Counted from the first letter of the stretch, positions 1-6,901 are shown. The stretch: DNA of 8,171 bases from Bacillota bacterium (GCA_023436515.1 JAEZIV010000367.1:1-8171); one strand, 5' to 3'. Notes: a model not told the origin generated them from the letters alone. Program-made: numbers and translations.

Positions 1-601
1 CTATTATTGTTTGAGTATTCAGACTGAATCTGATTTCGGTTTGATTTTTGTGTTCCAGCTTAAGCAAACTATCTACATCAGTGTATTTAGTGACAAATCT
101 AAAGCTTGCATTCTTCTTATCAGCAAAAAAATTAATAGTCTTCTGTAAGGCCTTGGTATAAGGCTCAACCGGTACGGGATCTGAGGTTGCAGAACCTTCA
201 AATATAGTTTTTTCCGGCAGTCGCTGTTCTATATATTTATCAGCTCGATCTAGTATCTCTTCAAGATTGACATGAATTCTGGTAAAGGGCTTGTCACCTA
301 ATTGGGTGTTAAGATAGCAATACTCACACTGTCCGATACAGCCGCTTACCAAAGGAAGCTGATAATGCGCGGAGGGCTTACAGCTTTGAAAGCTAAGGCT
401 CTTTTTTACACCCACCACCAAGGTGGCTTTGCCGCTCTTATATAGTTCGGCAACGCTGTCTCCGGGTATATTACTTTTGACTTTATTTATTGAGCTTTCG
501 ATTATATGGATATTATCCTTCCTAAAGCTTGTATAAAGCTCTCTGCCTAGCGGATAGTCCAGGGAGCCGGTTTCAAAAATAACTCTTTTAGGTATAAACA
601 T
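1..601 (-). CDS. splB: Spore photoproduct lyase, N-terminal 200 codons (cut by window edge)
   Basis: This is a radical SAM DNA repair enzyme that reverses the spore photoproduct (5-thyminyl-5,6-dihydrothymine) in germinating spores without light. The reading frame begins at ATG 601-599, preceded by GGAG five bases upstream, and stays open to the window edge. The family is usually about 340 residues, so about 60% is present. The radical SAM cluster motif CxxxCxxC lies at C88, C92 and C95 in SGCIGQCEYCYLNT, which matches the SPL form rather than the common CxxxCxxC spacing context of other radical SAM enzymes. Other SPL-like blocks are LDYPLGRELY (residues 14-23), SCKPSAHYQLP (73-83), FEGSATSDPV (134-143) and RFVTKYTDVDSL. 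The position of the Bacillus hydrogen-donor cysteine is Ala138 here, while Cys74 is present, as I recall for clostridial enzymes. The gene lies 152 bases downstream of the YibE/F gene on the same strand; expression in the forespore under sigma-G would be expected, but no full sigma-G promoter is visible. Confidence 0.93.
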   Translation of the reverse strand, partial: MFIPKRVIFETGSLDYPLGRELYTSFRKDNIHIIESSINKVKSNIPGDSVAELYKSGKATLVVGVKKSLSFQSCKPSAHYQLPLVSGCIGQCEYCYLNTQLGDKPFTRIHVNLEEILDRADKYIEQRLPEKTIFEGSATSDPVPVEPYTKALQKTINFFADKKNASFRFVTKYTDVDSLLKLEHKNQTEIRFSLNTQTII

Positions 602-753
602 AAAGTCTCCATTGCCATATGATGGCTATAAATAGTTAGCATGGTTTAAAAGTTAAAACTTTGGAAAGTACAGCTTATCAAGCTACTATTCTATTTTGTA
701 CCAAAGAGGTATTTTTGATTATTGAAAATATATGGCAGTAGTAAGGCGACAGA

Positions 754-1995
754 CTATCTCCAGCCATCGGAATATTCATCTGAAGAATCATACGTATCAG
801 ACAACTTTGGTCTTTTGGTATTTCCCTTCGCCTTCTCAGAAAAGAAATATGCACAAACGAGAGAAGTCATTGGTATAGTCACCAGTATACCAAAGCTTCC
901 CACCAGTGATTGCAAAATTTCAACAACAATCATTTCCTTATTCATCAACTCCAGAATAGAGCTGTTATAGGAAACCACCAGTAATACGACTGATAAGGAG
1001 CTTCCGATATAAGCCAGAATCAATGTGTTTGTCATAGTTCCCATGATGTCACGTCCAATTGCCATACCTGATTTCATCAAGAGACTGAAAGGAGTATACT
1101 CCAGCTTTTCCTTAAATTCGGCAAGAGCAGCTGCTATGGACATTGATACATCCATGATAGCGCCAATTGCTCCAATAAGAATAGCAGCAAATATAATAGC
1201 TCTCAAGTCAATTGGATTTGTAGGGTTAACACGTATTACATATAGAGACTCCTCGCTTACCAAGCCCGTAAGCTTCAATACCTTGTCCATAACAACTGTG
1301 AGGATGCCCGATACAAGAATTCCTGCAAGACAGCCAATAGCGGCAGACAAACTCTTTTTATTAGCCCCGTAGATTATCAGGAAGGACATTACTATAATGA
1401 ACATGCAAGTAATAATTGACCAGAAATATATGTTAAAGCCCTGGAGAACAGCCGGTATGAATACTGCGAATATAGCCGTACAGGTCATTGCGAGGGATAT
1501 AATAGTATTGAAACCCTTAAATCTGCCGAATATTACGAGAAAAAATAAAAAGACTGCTCCCATGATAAGCAATACGTCAGTTCTAAGGTATTCTCCAAGT
1601 ACCCATTCGTGTTCGGCACCTTCGTTATCTAAACGGTAGAGGATAACCTTGTCCCCAGGCTCAACCTCTTTTAGACTTGCTCCTGTAAAGGGATCAATTG
1701 TTTGCAAAGCTTCAATTTCGGTTCCTTTATCTTCACCGGATAAAACCTTTGCAGAGAAAGTTATTTCTTTTCCTACATCAGGAGTGTCACCGCCCAGGTC
1801 ATACTCAACTTCCTTTGTACTTATAATTTTTATAACCTTTGCTTTATTTGCTTGTATGCCTTCAGCCCCGTTAAATAAGTTCAGATCCTTCGTTGTTATT
1901 CTGTTACCTACCAGTAATAAGAGCACAGAAATGATAAATGTAAATATATATACCAGGGAATCTCTATTTAAAAGTTTACTTTTAATGCTTGTCAT
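754..1995 (-). CDS. YibE/F-family multipass membrane protein
   Basis: This is a 413-residue integral membrane protein of the YibE/F family; the family's biochemical role is unknown to me. A first hydrophobic helix (about residues 14-30) is followed by a soluble, probably extracytoplasmic beta-rich domain (about 45-135). About seven further membrane segments follow, around 138-157, 163-182, 188-209, 216-236, 264-290, 321-342 and 358-386. The signatures I recognise are GAIGAIMDVSMSIAAALAE (275-293) and GMAIGRDIMGTMTNT (310-324). The tail after residue 390 is hydrophilic and rich in Asp, Ser and Tyr. The start is ATG 1995-1993 with GGAGG four bases upstream. In some Firmicutes YibE and YibF are separate genes; here one protein carries both a soluble N-terminal part and the membrane part. 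It is divergent from the cyclic di-GMP gene and upstream of splB, with no obvious terminator between them, so some read-through into splB is possible. Confidence 0.85.
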   Translation of the reverse strand: MTSIKSKLLNRDSLVYIFTFIISVLLLLVGNRITTKDLNLFNGAEGIQANKAKVIKIISTKEVEYDLGGDTPDVGKEITFSAKVLSGEDKGTEIEALQTIDPFTGASLKEVEPGDKVILYRLDNEGAEHEWVLGEYLRTDVLLIMGAVFLFFLVIFGRFKGFNTIISLAMTCTAIFAVFIPAVLQGFNIYFWSIITCMFIIVMSFLIIYGANKKSLSAAIGCLAGILVSGILTVVMDKVLKLTGLVSEESLYVIRVNPTNPIDLRAIIFAAILIGAIGAIMDVSMSIAAALAEFKEKLEYTPFSLLMKSGMAIGRDIMGTMTNTLILAYIGSSLSVVLLVVSYNSSILELMNKEMIVVEILQSLVGSFGILVTIPMTSLVCAYFFSEKAKGNTKRPKLSDTYDSSDEYSDGWR

Positions 1996-2034
1996 AAGTC
2001 CTCCGATTACGGTTAATTGCTTAAATTTTACTTT

Positions 2035-2063
2035 ATGATAGCACAGGAATTAGAGCAGTACAA
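2035..2063 (-). promoter_or_regulatory. Candidate sigma-A promoter of the YibE/F gene
   Basis: Read on the minus strand, TTGTAC (2063-2058) and TATCAT (2040-2035) are separated by 17 bases, 39 bases upstream of the YibE/F start codon. The -10 box matches TATAAT at five of six positions, but the -35 box matches TTGACA at only three. It is the best-spaced pair I found in this divergent region. Confidence 0.4.
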
Positions 2064-2136
2064 TAGGGGGGATTATCAGAATTATTTATACAAAATAACA
2101 CCCTATGTTACAAATGTGTTTAAAATAAGAAATTTA

Positions 2137-2145
2137 TGGTATAAT
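2137..2145 (+). promoter_or_regulatory. Extended -10 promoter of the solute-binding/GGDEF/EAL gene
   Basis: TGGTATAAT is a perfect extended -10 element (TG-n-TATAAT). No good -35 box lies 16-18 bases upstream; the nearest, TTTAAA at 2119-2124, has only a 15-base spacer. Extended -10 promoters often do without a -35 box. Initiation would fall near 2152, giving a leader of about 60 bases with GAGGT (2199-2203) as ribosome binding site. That leader is too short for a cyclic di-GMP riboswitch. Confidence 0.6.
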
Positions 2146-2212
2146 GAATTAAAATATCATGTCAAATGCTGCATTCAAAACTAAATAAATTAATGTTCGA
2201 GGTACAAAATTT

Positions 2213-4759
2213 ATGATGCATAAAATTTGGGTAAGATTATTACTAGCAGTTTTTGCACTAAGCTTAATAGTATCAATATCCAATCCGGTTTCCGCAATAG
2301 AAATTCAAAAGCAGAAATCTGTGCTTATTTTGCACTCTTACAATGAAGGCACAAAATGGACAAGTGAGCAGAATGCCGGCATAGTTGATACCATAACTAA
2401 GTCAAATGATAATTGTGCCATCTATGTAGAGTATATGGACTGGAAAAACTACCCTTTCCAAGACAACCTAAATTCACTTTTCAATTATTATCTATACAAG
2501 TACAGCGGCAAGAAAATAGACCTTATTATAACAACGGATGATGCTGCTCTGGATTTTGCACTGAAAAATAGAGAAAATTTGTTTTCAAATGCGCCCATAG
2601 TTTTTTCCGGAGTAAATCAGGACAAGCTGTTTGAGATTGATGATAGATACTCAGATTATACAGGTGTGGTTGAGGAAATAGATCCTTGTGAAACCGTTAA
2701 TATTGCACGAAAAATCAATCCTAAGATCAATAAAATTTATCTGATAAATGATAATACAGAAAGTGGCGTATCAACCTCCAAAATCATTATTGATAAAATA
2801 AAGCTATCCTTCCCTGAACTTGATATTATCCAATTGAATAATTTGACATTCAGTAACCTTCTGGATCAGGTGAGTAAACTTGATGAGACAAGCATGCTGT
2901 TTTTTGCCACCTATTATAGTGACGTAAATGGCAATATAATAGATTTTAACCTTGCAGCTAAGGAAATCAGCAAGTATAGTACCGTCCCCTTATACCATTT
3001 ATATGATTTTGGCTTGAATAACGGTGCCCTCGGGGGCAATATGGTGAGCGGAAGGCTTAATGGTAATTATGCAGCAGAATTGGCCCTGCGTATATTGAAT
3101 GGCGAAAAGGTCAGCAAAATAGGGGTATTATATCCGAATGCCTTCAGAAAGGTTTTTGACTATAAGCAATTGGTTAGATTTAAGATACCAATAAACAAGC
3201 TTCCCAGGGGTTCGGAAATAATTAACAAGCCCTTCTCTTTTTTTGAAACCTATAAGCTTTTGGTACTAGGAGTGCTGTTAGCTTTTACGATATTAATCAC
3301 ATTTGTTCTTATGCTTTTAGTCTATATCAAAAAAATTCGAAGAATTAGAAAAGAACTTCATATGAGCAATGAAGAATTAACGCAAACCTATGAAGAGCTG
3401 GTTGCAACAGATGAGGAGCTAAAAGCTCAGCTGAATGAGATATCACAAGTAAAAATGGACCTGGAAATGAGTGAAGAGAAGTATACATATCTTGCGTTGC
3501 ATGACGTTTTGACAGGCCTTCCCAACAGGCGCTCCTTATTTGATGATGCAAACAAAATCCTTAATAGAAATAACGAAAAAGAGGCCGCACTGCTTTTTAT
3601 AGATATGGATAACTTCAAATATATAAATGATACTATGGGACATGATTTTGGAGATCAGCTTATCAAGGAAGCAAGTAACAGACTGGCACTGGATCTTTTC
3701 GAGAACAGTACTCTCTACAGACTGGGCGGAGATGAGTTTATAATACTTGCTGAAGCCACAGGAAGGGAGAGAGCTGAGCAATTAACCTCGGATATAATGT
3801 TCAGCTTCAAGGACAAGTTCTTTGTTAATAATATTGCGCTATTTGTAAGTTTAAGTATTGGTATTGCTTTATATCCTGAACACGGCAACAGAATAGACGA
3901 GCTAATCAAGTCAGCCGATATAGCAATGTATAAAGCAAAGGAAAGCGGCAAAAACAGGTATGTAATGTACGATGTGAGTATGAATCAGGATTTCGCTGAG
4001 AGAATGACGCTTGAAAAGCACCTTCATACAGCGATGGATAATAATGAGTTTCAGCTTTATTATCAACCTCAGCTTGACCTGAAGAGCAACAGAGTATCCG
4101 GGCTTGAGGCGCTTTTGAGATGGAATAACCCTGAGCTGGGTTTTGTTTCTCCTATGAAATTTATTAAGGTTGCTGAAGATACACGTATGATTATTCAATT
4201 GGGTGAATGGGTGCTGGTTCAGGCCTGTGATTTCTTGAGCCACTTGCATAGGCAAGGACTTAAGCATTTGACCATGTCAGTGAATAATTCAACCTTACAG
4301 ATTTTTCAGGCTGATTTTAGCAGTAAGGTTCTAAAAATTCTTGAATACTTCAAAATTGATCCTCACATGCTTGAGCTTGAGATAACCGAAACCCTTCTAA
4401 TTGAATCCTTTGATATAGTTCACAGCAGATTGACCGAACTTAGGGAAAAGGGAGTGGGGATTGCACTTGACGATTTTGGGAAAGGCTACTCTTCACTTAG
4501 TTATTTGAAACAACTCCCCATTTCCACCTTAAAAATAGACAAGACCTTTATTGATAGTATATCTGTAATGTCTGAAAATAAAACTATTACCAGACATATA
4601 ATCAAAATGGGCCGTTCAATGGGAATGGCTGTGGTTGCTGAAGGGGTTGAATATGAAGAGCAAATGGATTATCTGAGAAAATATGAGTGTGATAAAATTC
4701 AGGGATATCTTTTTTCAAGGCCTCTACCTCAGAGTGAGATTGAGAAGATACTAAAATAA
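2213..4759 (+). CDS. Membrane sensor with ABC solute-binding-like domain, GGDEF and EAL domains
   Basis: This 848-residue protein is a likely transmembrane cyclic di-GMP enzyme. A signal peptide (1-28, likely cleaved after SNPVSA) leads to an extracytoplasmic domain (about 33-330) that starts KSVLILHSYNEG and resembles the ABC_sub_bind group of solute-binding domains. One membrane helix spans about 347-371, followed by a Glu-rich coiled linker (375-425). The GGDEF domain (about 428-585) begins HDVLTGLPNRRSLF and has an intact GGDEF motif at 505-509. The RxxD inhibitory site expected at 496-499 reads FENS and is absent. The EAL domain (about 595-848) keeps EALLRW (E632), N691, LEITE (722-726), DD at 753-754, K774, E810 in AEGVE and Q830 in QGY, so phosphodiesterase activity looks possible. 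ATG 2213 is preferred over the adjacent ATG 2216 because GAGGT sits nine bases upstream. The ligand cannot be told from sequence. The gene is monocistronic, ending at a strong terminator. Confidence 0.93.
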   Translation: MMHKIWVRLLLAVFALSLIVSISNPVSAIEIQKQKSVLILHSYNEGTKWTSEQNAGIVDTITKSNDNCAIYVEYMDWKNYPFQDNLNSLFNYYLYKYSGKKIDLIITTDDAALDFALKNRENLFSNAPIVFSGVNQDKLFEIDDRYSDYTGVVEEIDPCETVNIARKINPKINKIYLINDNTESGVSTSKIIIDKIKLSFPELDIIQLNNLTFSNLLDQVSKLDETSMLFFATYYSDVNGNIIDFNLAAKEISKYSTVPLYHLYDFGLNNGALGGNMVSGRLNGNYAAELALRILNGEKVSKIGVLYPNAFRKVFDYKQLVRFKIPINKLPRGSEIINKPFSFFETYKLLVLGVLLAFTILITFVLMLLVYIKKIRRIRKELHMSNEELTQTYEELVATDEELKAQLNEISQVKMDLEMSEEKYTYLALHDVLTGLPNRRSLFDDANKILNRNNEKEAALLFIDMDNFKYINDTMGHDFGDQLIKEASNRLALDLFENSTLYRLGGDEFIILAEATGRERAEQLTSDIMFSFKDKFFVNNIALFVSLSIGIALYPEHGNRIDELIKSADIAMYKAKESGKNRYVMYDVSMNQDFAERMTLEKHLHTAMDNNEFQLYYQPQLDLKSNRVSGLEALLRWNNPELGFVSPMKFIKVAEDTRMIIQLGEWVLVQACDFLSHLHRQGLKHLTMSVNNSTLQIFQADFSSKVLKILEYFKIDPHMLELEITETLLIESFDIVHSRLTELREKGVGIALDDFGKGYSSLSYLKQLPISTLKIDKTFIDSISVMSENKTITRHIIKMGRSMGMAVVAEGVEYEEQMDYLRKYECDKIQGYLFSRPLPQSEIEKILK

Positions 4760-4761
4760 AG

Positions 4762-4815
4762 CTACGTCCCGTGATGACCTGGGCAAATGCCTGTGTCAGA
4801 CGGGACGCTGTTTTT
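4762..4815 (+). terminator. Rho-independent terminator, probably bidirectional
   Basis: CGTCCCGT (4765-4772) pairs perfectly with ACGGGACG (4800-4807). The interior can pair further (TGAC with GTCA, GGC with GCC around an AAAT loop). TTTTT at 4811-4815 follows on the plus strand. On the minus strand the same stem is followed by a T-rich run, TTTATTTTA. It starts three bases after the stop codon of the GGDEF/EAL gene, and its T-tract overlaps the stop codon of the convergent flavin reductase-like gene, so it can serve both. Confidence 0.88.
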
Positions 4816-5323
4816 ATTTGCGGTTCATAATCTTTAAAATTTCTGAAATATATAGGGTGTGGTGATCAGCTGCCGCATAAAATTTTGAATCCAGCTCTGT
4901 ATCAATAAAGCATTCAGGCTTGTATTCCTGTGAATAGAGCTTTTTACAGATAATGACTGTCTTAGCCTCATCAAAGTATGGTACTCCATCCTCGTAGCAA
5001 ACTGTTAACTGTGCATTTTTAATCTTATCTTCGTCTCTTCCCGAAACTGTACCAAGATATCCTAGCTGCTTTTTAAAGCTGCTGTCAAAGAAGCAAAGAG
5101 AAAAGGAGTCGATACTGTCAATAAACTCCTTTGTAAAACGTTGAGGACGTATAACAACATAGGATACGTTTTTTGCCCACATAACCCCCAGGCCACCCCA
5201 GGAGGCTGTCATTGTATTAAGCTGTTCAGGAGTTCCTGCAGTAATAAGCATCCACTCATTACCAATCATTTCAAATGGACTTACTTGAAAATTTTCTGGT
5301 TTGACCTCAATGAATTTGTTCAT
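4814..5323 (-). CDS. Flavin reductase-like FMN-binding protein
   Basis: This 169-residue cytoplasmic protein resembles the FMN-binding split-barrel (flavin reductase-like/flavoredoxin) group. Such proteins bind FMN and pass electrons from NAD(P)H or act as small electron carriers; the partner here is unknown. Family-like segments are NTMTASWGGLGVMW (36-49), where this group contacts flavin, RPQRFTKEFID (59-69), LGTVSGRDEDKI (90-101) and DHHTLYISEI near the end (153-162). The start is ATG 5323-5321 with AAGGAG seven bases upstream. The length is normal for the short clostridial branch. It is the last minus-strand frame before the convergent terminator. A TATAAT box lies about 41 bases upstream, but read-through from the exporter gene 226 bases upstream is also possible because no clear terminator separates them. 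No membrane segment or signal peptide is seen. Confidence 0.85.
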   Translation of the reverse strand: MNKFIEVKPENFQVSPFEMIGNEWMLITAGTPEQLNTMTASWGGLGVMWAKNVSYVVIRPQRFTKEFIDSIDSFSLCFFDSSFKKQLGYLGTVSGRDEDKIKNAQLTVCYEDGVPYFDEAKTVIICKKLYSQEYKPECFIDTELDSKFYAAADHHTLYISEILKIMNRK

Positions 5324-5363
5324 GAATTTACTCCTTTATATTGAATTATGTATTGTTATACTC

Positions 5364-5369
5364 ATTATA
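5364..5369 (-). promoter_or_regulatory. Candidate -10 box for the flavin reductase-like gene
   Basis: On the minus strand a perfect TATAAT lies 41 bases before the start codon. The hexamer 17 bases upstream of it, TTTTAT, is a poor -35 box, and the surroundings are so AT-rich that chance is a real possibility. Confidence 0.35.
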
Positions 5370-5414
5370 ATACTATTTTTAAAATCATAAAAGTTCTTTA
5401 AGTAAATGCCATAA

Positions 5415-5483
5415 CTAAAATTCTAGTACCGACCAAGCGCCAACAAAAAAACCTAATGGTATCAGCCAAAATAATTGATACAT
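5415..5483 (-). CDS. 22-codon hydrophobic ORF; possible TauE/SafE permease remnant or small membrane peptide
   Basis: An ATG at 5483-5481 opens a 22-codon frame ending in TAG (5417-5415). It begins MYQLFWLIPLGFFVGA and continues WSVLEF. A good ribosome binding site (GAGGTGG, 5492-5486) sits just upstream. The peptide is almost one hydrophobic helix. The first 16 residues look to me like the start of TauE/SafE-type sulfite/anion permeases, which typically run LIPLGFxVGxFGTLIGAGGG. After Gly15-Ala16 the resemblance breaks down, although GGTACTAGAATTTTA just beyond could encode GTRIL in another frame, as expected if a gene start were left behind by a frameshift or deletion. It lies between the putative sulfate exporter and the flavin reductase-like gene, on the same strand. 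The alternative is a genuine small membrane peptide. A chance ORF is not excluded. Confidence 0.4.
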   Translation of the reverse strand: MYQLFWLIPLGFFVGAWSVLEF

Positions 5484-5548
5484 ATCCACCTCGACTTGAA
5501 GTTGAGCAATTAAACCTATATACATTATAGTCACAAATTAACATGATT

Positions 5549-6550
5549 TTATTCTGTTAACAACTGTACTCCTATACTTCCGGCAGCAACAGTGATCCAT
5601 ACTATTAAACCAAGCAAAAGTGGTTTTAAGCCAGTCTTTAGCATATCTTTGAAGTTGGCGCTTAACCCTACTGCAGACAGGGCCATAACAATCAGAAATT
5701 TTCCTGCTGAAGAAATGTAGGAAGCAGCATCGGAACCAATTATATTCAAGGTCCGTAAGAGTGATGCCAGCAGGAAGCCTATAATAAACCAGGGAAATAT
5801 GCTCTTAAAGCTGTATTTTACTGAAGCTTGAGACTTTGCGGCCCTTCTTTTTTTAAAAACGGTAATCCCGGCAAATATTAATGATATAGGAATAATCATT
5901 GTAGTTCTGGTAAGCTTCACTATGGTCGCATATGCTCCTGCTGTGCTGCTGTAAGCATACCCTGCAGCTACCACAGAGGAGGTATCGTTTATGGCGGTGC
6001 CTGCCCACAGACCAAAAGCTTTATCCGAAAAGCCCAGAAGATGGCCCAGAGGCGGAAATACCAATACTGCAATTATGTTAAAAAAGAAAATAGTAGATAT
6101 GGAATAGGCAACCTCCTTCTCGTCAGCTTCAATTACAGGCGATACAGCTGCTATGGCTGAACCCCCGCATATTGCCGTTCCCACACCTATAAGCGTAGTG
6201 AGGTTATAGGGAACCTTTAATAGTTTTCCGAATAAATATGCTGATATAAAAGCAAATATAAGGGTTACTACCATAACGTAGAAGGATTCCATTCCGGTTT
6301 TCCATACCTGAGTAAGGCTCAGTCCGGCTCCAAGAAGTATTATTGCATATTGAAGTACTTTTTTAGAAGTGAATTTCACGCCCATAGCTGTTTTAGTGGG
6401 CTTTCCAAACAAATTATTAATAAGTATTCCAATCAAAATTCCAAAAACAGGCCCTCCAACTATAGGGAAAAGGCTTCCAAGCCATGTTGCTATTAGTGCT
6501 ATAAGTAGTGAAAATAAAATTCCTGCAATGTTGTTTTTTATCCAGCTCAT
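5549..6550 (-). CDS. YeiH-type putative sulfate/sulfite exporter
   Basis: This 333-residue multipass inner membrane protein belongs to the YeiH (UPF0324/Cons_hypoth698) family, annotated as putative sulfate exporters. The substrate is not firmly established for most members. Family blocks are GPVFGILIGILINN (33-46), LQYAIILLGAGLSL (66-79), GTAICGGSAIAAVSPVI (124-140), GLWAGTAINDTSSVVAAGYA (180-199) and LSAVGLSANFKDM (291-303). About ten hydrophobic segments are visible, with a basic cytoplasmic-type loop KKRRAAK near 233-239. The start is ATG 6550-6548 with AAGGAG upstream, and the length is normal for the family. It is transcribed away from the Cys-rich/rhodanese operon across a 368-base region that contains its own promoter. 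In other bacteria a LysR regulator often accompanies this gene; none is adjacent here. Confidence 0.9.
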   Translation of the reverse strand: MSWIKNNIAGILFSLLIALIATWLGSLFPIVGGPVFGILIGILINNLFGKPTKTAMGVKFTSKKVLQYAIILLGAGLSLTQVWKTGMESFYVMVVTLIFAFISAYLFGKLLKVPYNLTTLIGVGTAICGGSAIAAVSPVIEADEKEVAYSISTIFFFNIIAVLVFPPLGHLLGFSDKAFGLWAGTAINDTSSVVAAGYAYSSTAGAYATIVKLTRTTMIIPISLIFAGITVFKKRRAAKSQASVKYSFKSIFPWFIIGFLLASLLRTLNIIGSDAASYISSAGKFLIVMALSAVGLSANFKDMLKTGLKPLLLGLIVWITVAAGSIGVQLLTE

Positions 6551-6574
6551 GTTGTCATCTCCTTTTCTATAGCA

Positions 6575-6603
6575 ATTGTAAACCTTGTGCTTAAAAATAT
6601 CAA
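6575..6603 (-). promoter_or_regulatory. Sigma-A promoter of the YeiH-type exporter gene
   Basis: On the minus strand TTGATA (6603-6598) and TACAAT (6580-6575) are spaced by exactly 17 bases, each one mismatch from consensus. The start site would be near 6568, giving a short leader of about 18 bases that contains the AAGGAG ribosome binding site of the exporter gene. Confidence 0.65.
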
Positions 6604-6681
6604 ATAATCAATTATAAAAAAAGTTGTAACAAAAGTGAGCTACTACTAATATAAATATATTATAATATTTGAATATAACGA

Positions 6682-6711
6682 TTGACAAATATGATTAACC
6701 TTATTTATAAT
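6682..6711 (+). promoter_or_regulatory. Consensus sigma-A promoter of the Cys-rich protein/rhodanese operon
   Basis: TTGACA (6682-6687) and TATAAT (6706-6711) are both perfect, with an 18-base spacer. The 40 bases upstream are almost pure A/T and could act as an UP element. Initiation would be near 6718, about 200 bases before the first long ORF. This is the strongest promoter in the window. Confidence 0.85.
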
Positions 6712-6734
6712 ATTATTTAAGACTTAAGGAACAC

Positions 6735-6740
6735 AGGAGG
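6735..6740 (+). promoter_or_regulatory. Orphan Shine-Dalgarno sequence in the operon leader
   Basis: A perfect AGGAGG is followed after eight bases by ATA GTA AGC, where a start codon would be expected. The frame from ATA runs only ten codons to TAA. No ATG, GTG or TTG lies at a usable distance. It may be the relic of a gene start, an unusual AUA initiation, or a ribosome standby or regulatory element. Confidence 0.35.
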
Positions 6741-6802
6741 TTAACAGTATAGTAAGCAGGTTATATCAAATTGTACATTAAGACATGAAAAGGGAGACGG
6801 AA

Positions 6803-6844
6803 ATGAAGAAAATTGTGAGAAAGTTGCTTCAAGGGGTATTTTAA
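6803..6844 (+). CDS. Candidate 13-codon leader peptide
   Basis: ATG 6803 opens MKKIVRKLLQGVF, followed by TAA (6842-6844). AGGGAG (6791-6796) lies six bases upstream, a normal ribosome binding site spacing. An in-frame upstream ATG at 6785 would add six residues but has no ribosome binding site. The peptide is basic and amphipathic. Lying inside the leader of a strongly promoted operon, it could be a regulatory leader peptide. There is no run of one codon of the type seen in amino-acid attenuators and no terminator hairpin after it, so function is unproven. Confidence 0.25.
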   Translation: MKKIVRKLLQGVF

Positions 6845-6874
6845 CGTAAAATATAAGAATTCACATAGGATGCT

Positions 6875-6901
6875 TATAAATTTATTTGAATAATATTTAT
6901 A
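6875..6901 (+). promoter_or_regulatory. AT-only hairpin directly before the ribosome binding site
   Basis: TATAAAT (6875-6881) is perfectly complementary to ATTTATA (6895-6901). Inside, TTAT can pair with ATAA around a TTGA loop if T6894 is bulged. The AGGAGG site begins at 6905, three bases after the hairpin. A weak, all-AU stem in this position could affect ribosome loading or message stability, but AT-rich sequence makes such stems by chance. Confidence 0.25.

Noticed and set aside
637..643. CATGCTA on the minus strand, fitting a sigma-G/sigma-F -10 box for splB
   Set aside because: Only the -10 element fits; none of the 16-18 base spacers places a GNAT-type -35 element upstream, so a forespore promoter cannot be claimed.
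722..970. Plus-strand 82-codon ORF
   Set aside because: It mostly overlaps the C-terminal part of the YibE/F gene on the other strand, lacks a ribosome binding site and has no recognisable domain.
2152..2212. Possible cyclic di-GMP riboswitch before the GGDEF/EAL gene
   Set aside because: The leader is about 60 bases, too short for GEMM-type aptamers, and shows no matching conserved core.
2166..2216. 16-codon ORF whose TGA overlaps the ATG of the solute-binding/GGDEF/EAL gene (ATGA overlap)
   Set aside because: It has no Shine-Dalgarno sequence and would start about 14 bases from the predicted transcript start; likely chance.
3345..4267. Several minus-strand ORFs of 63-118 codons inside the GGDEF/EAL gene
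   Set aside because: They are antisense to conserved catalytic domains and have no family resemblance.
5445..5451. Seven-base T-run on the minus strand after the exporter gene, as a possible terminator
   Set aside because: Only a three-base-pair stem precedes it, too weak for rho-independent termination, and it lies inside the 22-codon ORF.
5490..5506. Hairpin CTCGACT-TGA-AGTTGAG downstream of the exporter gene
   Set aside because: No T-run follows on either strand, so it is not a credible terminator; its minus-strand arm overlaps the ribosome binding site of the 22-codon ORF, which may be coincidence.
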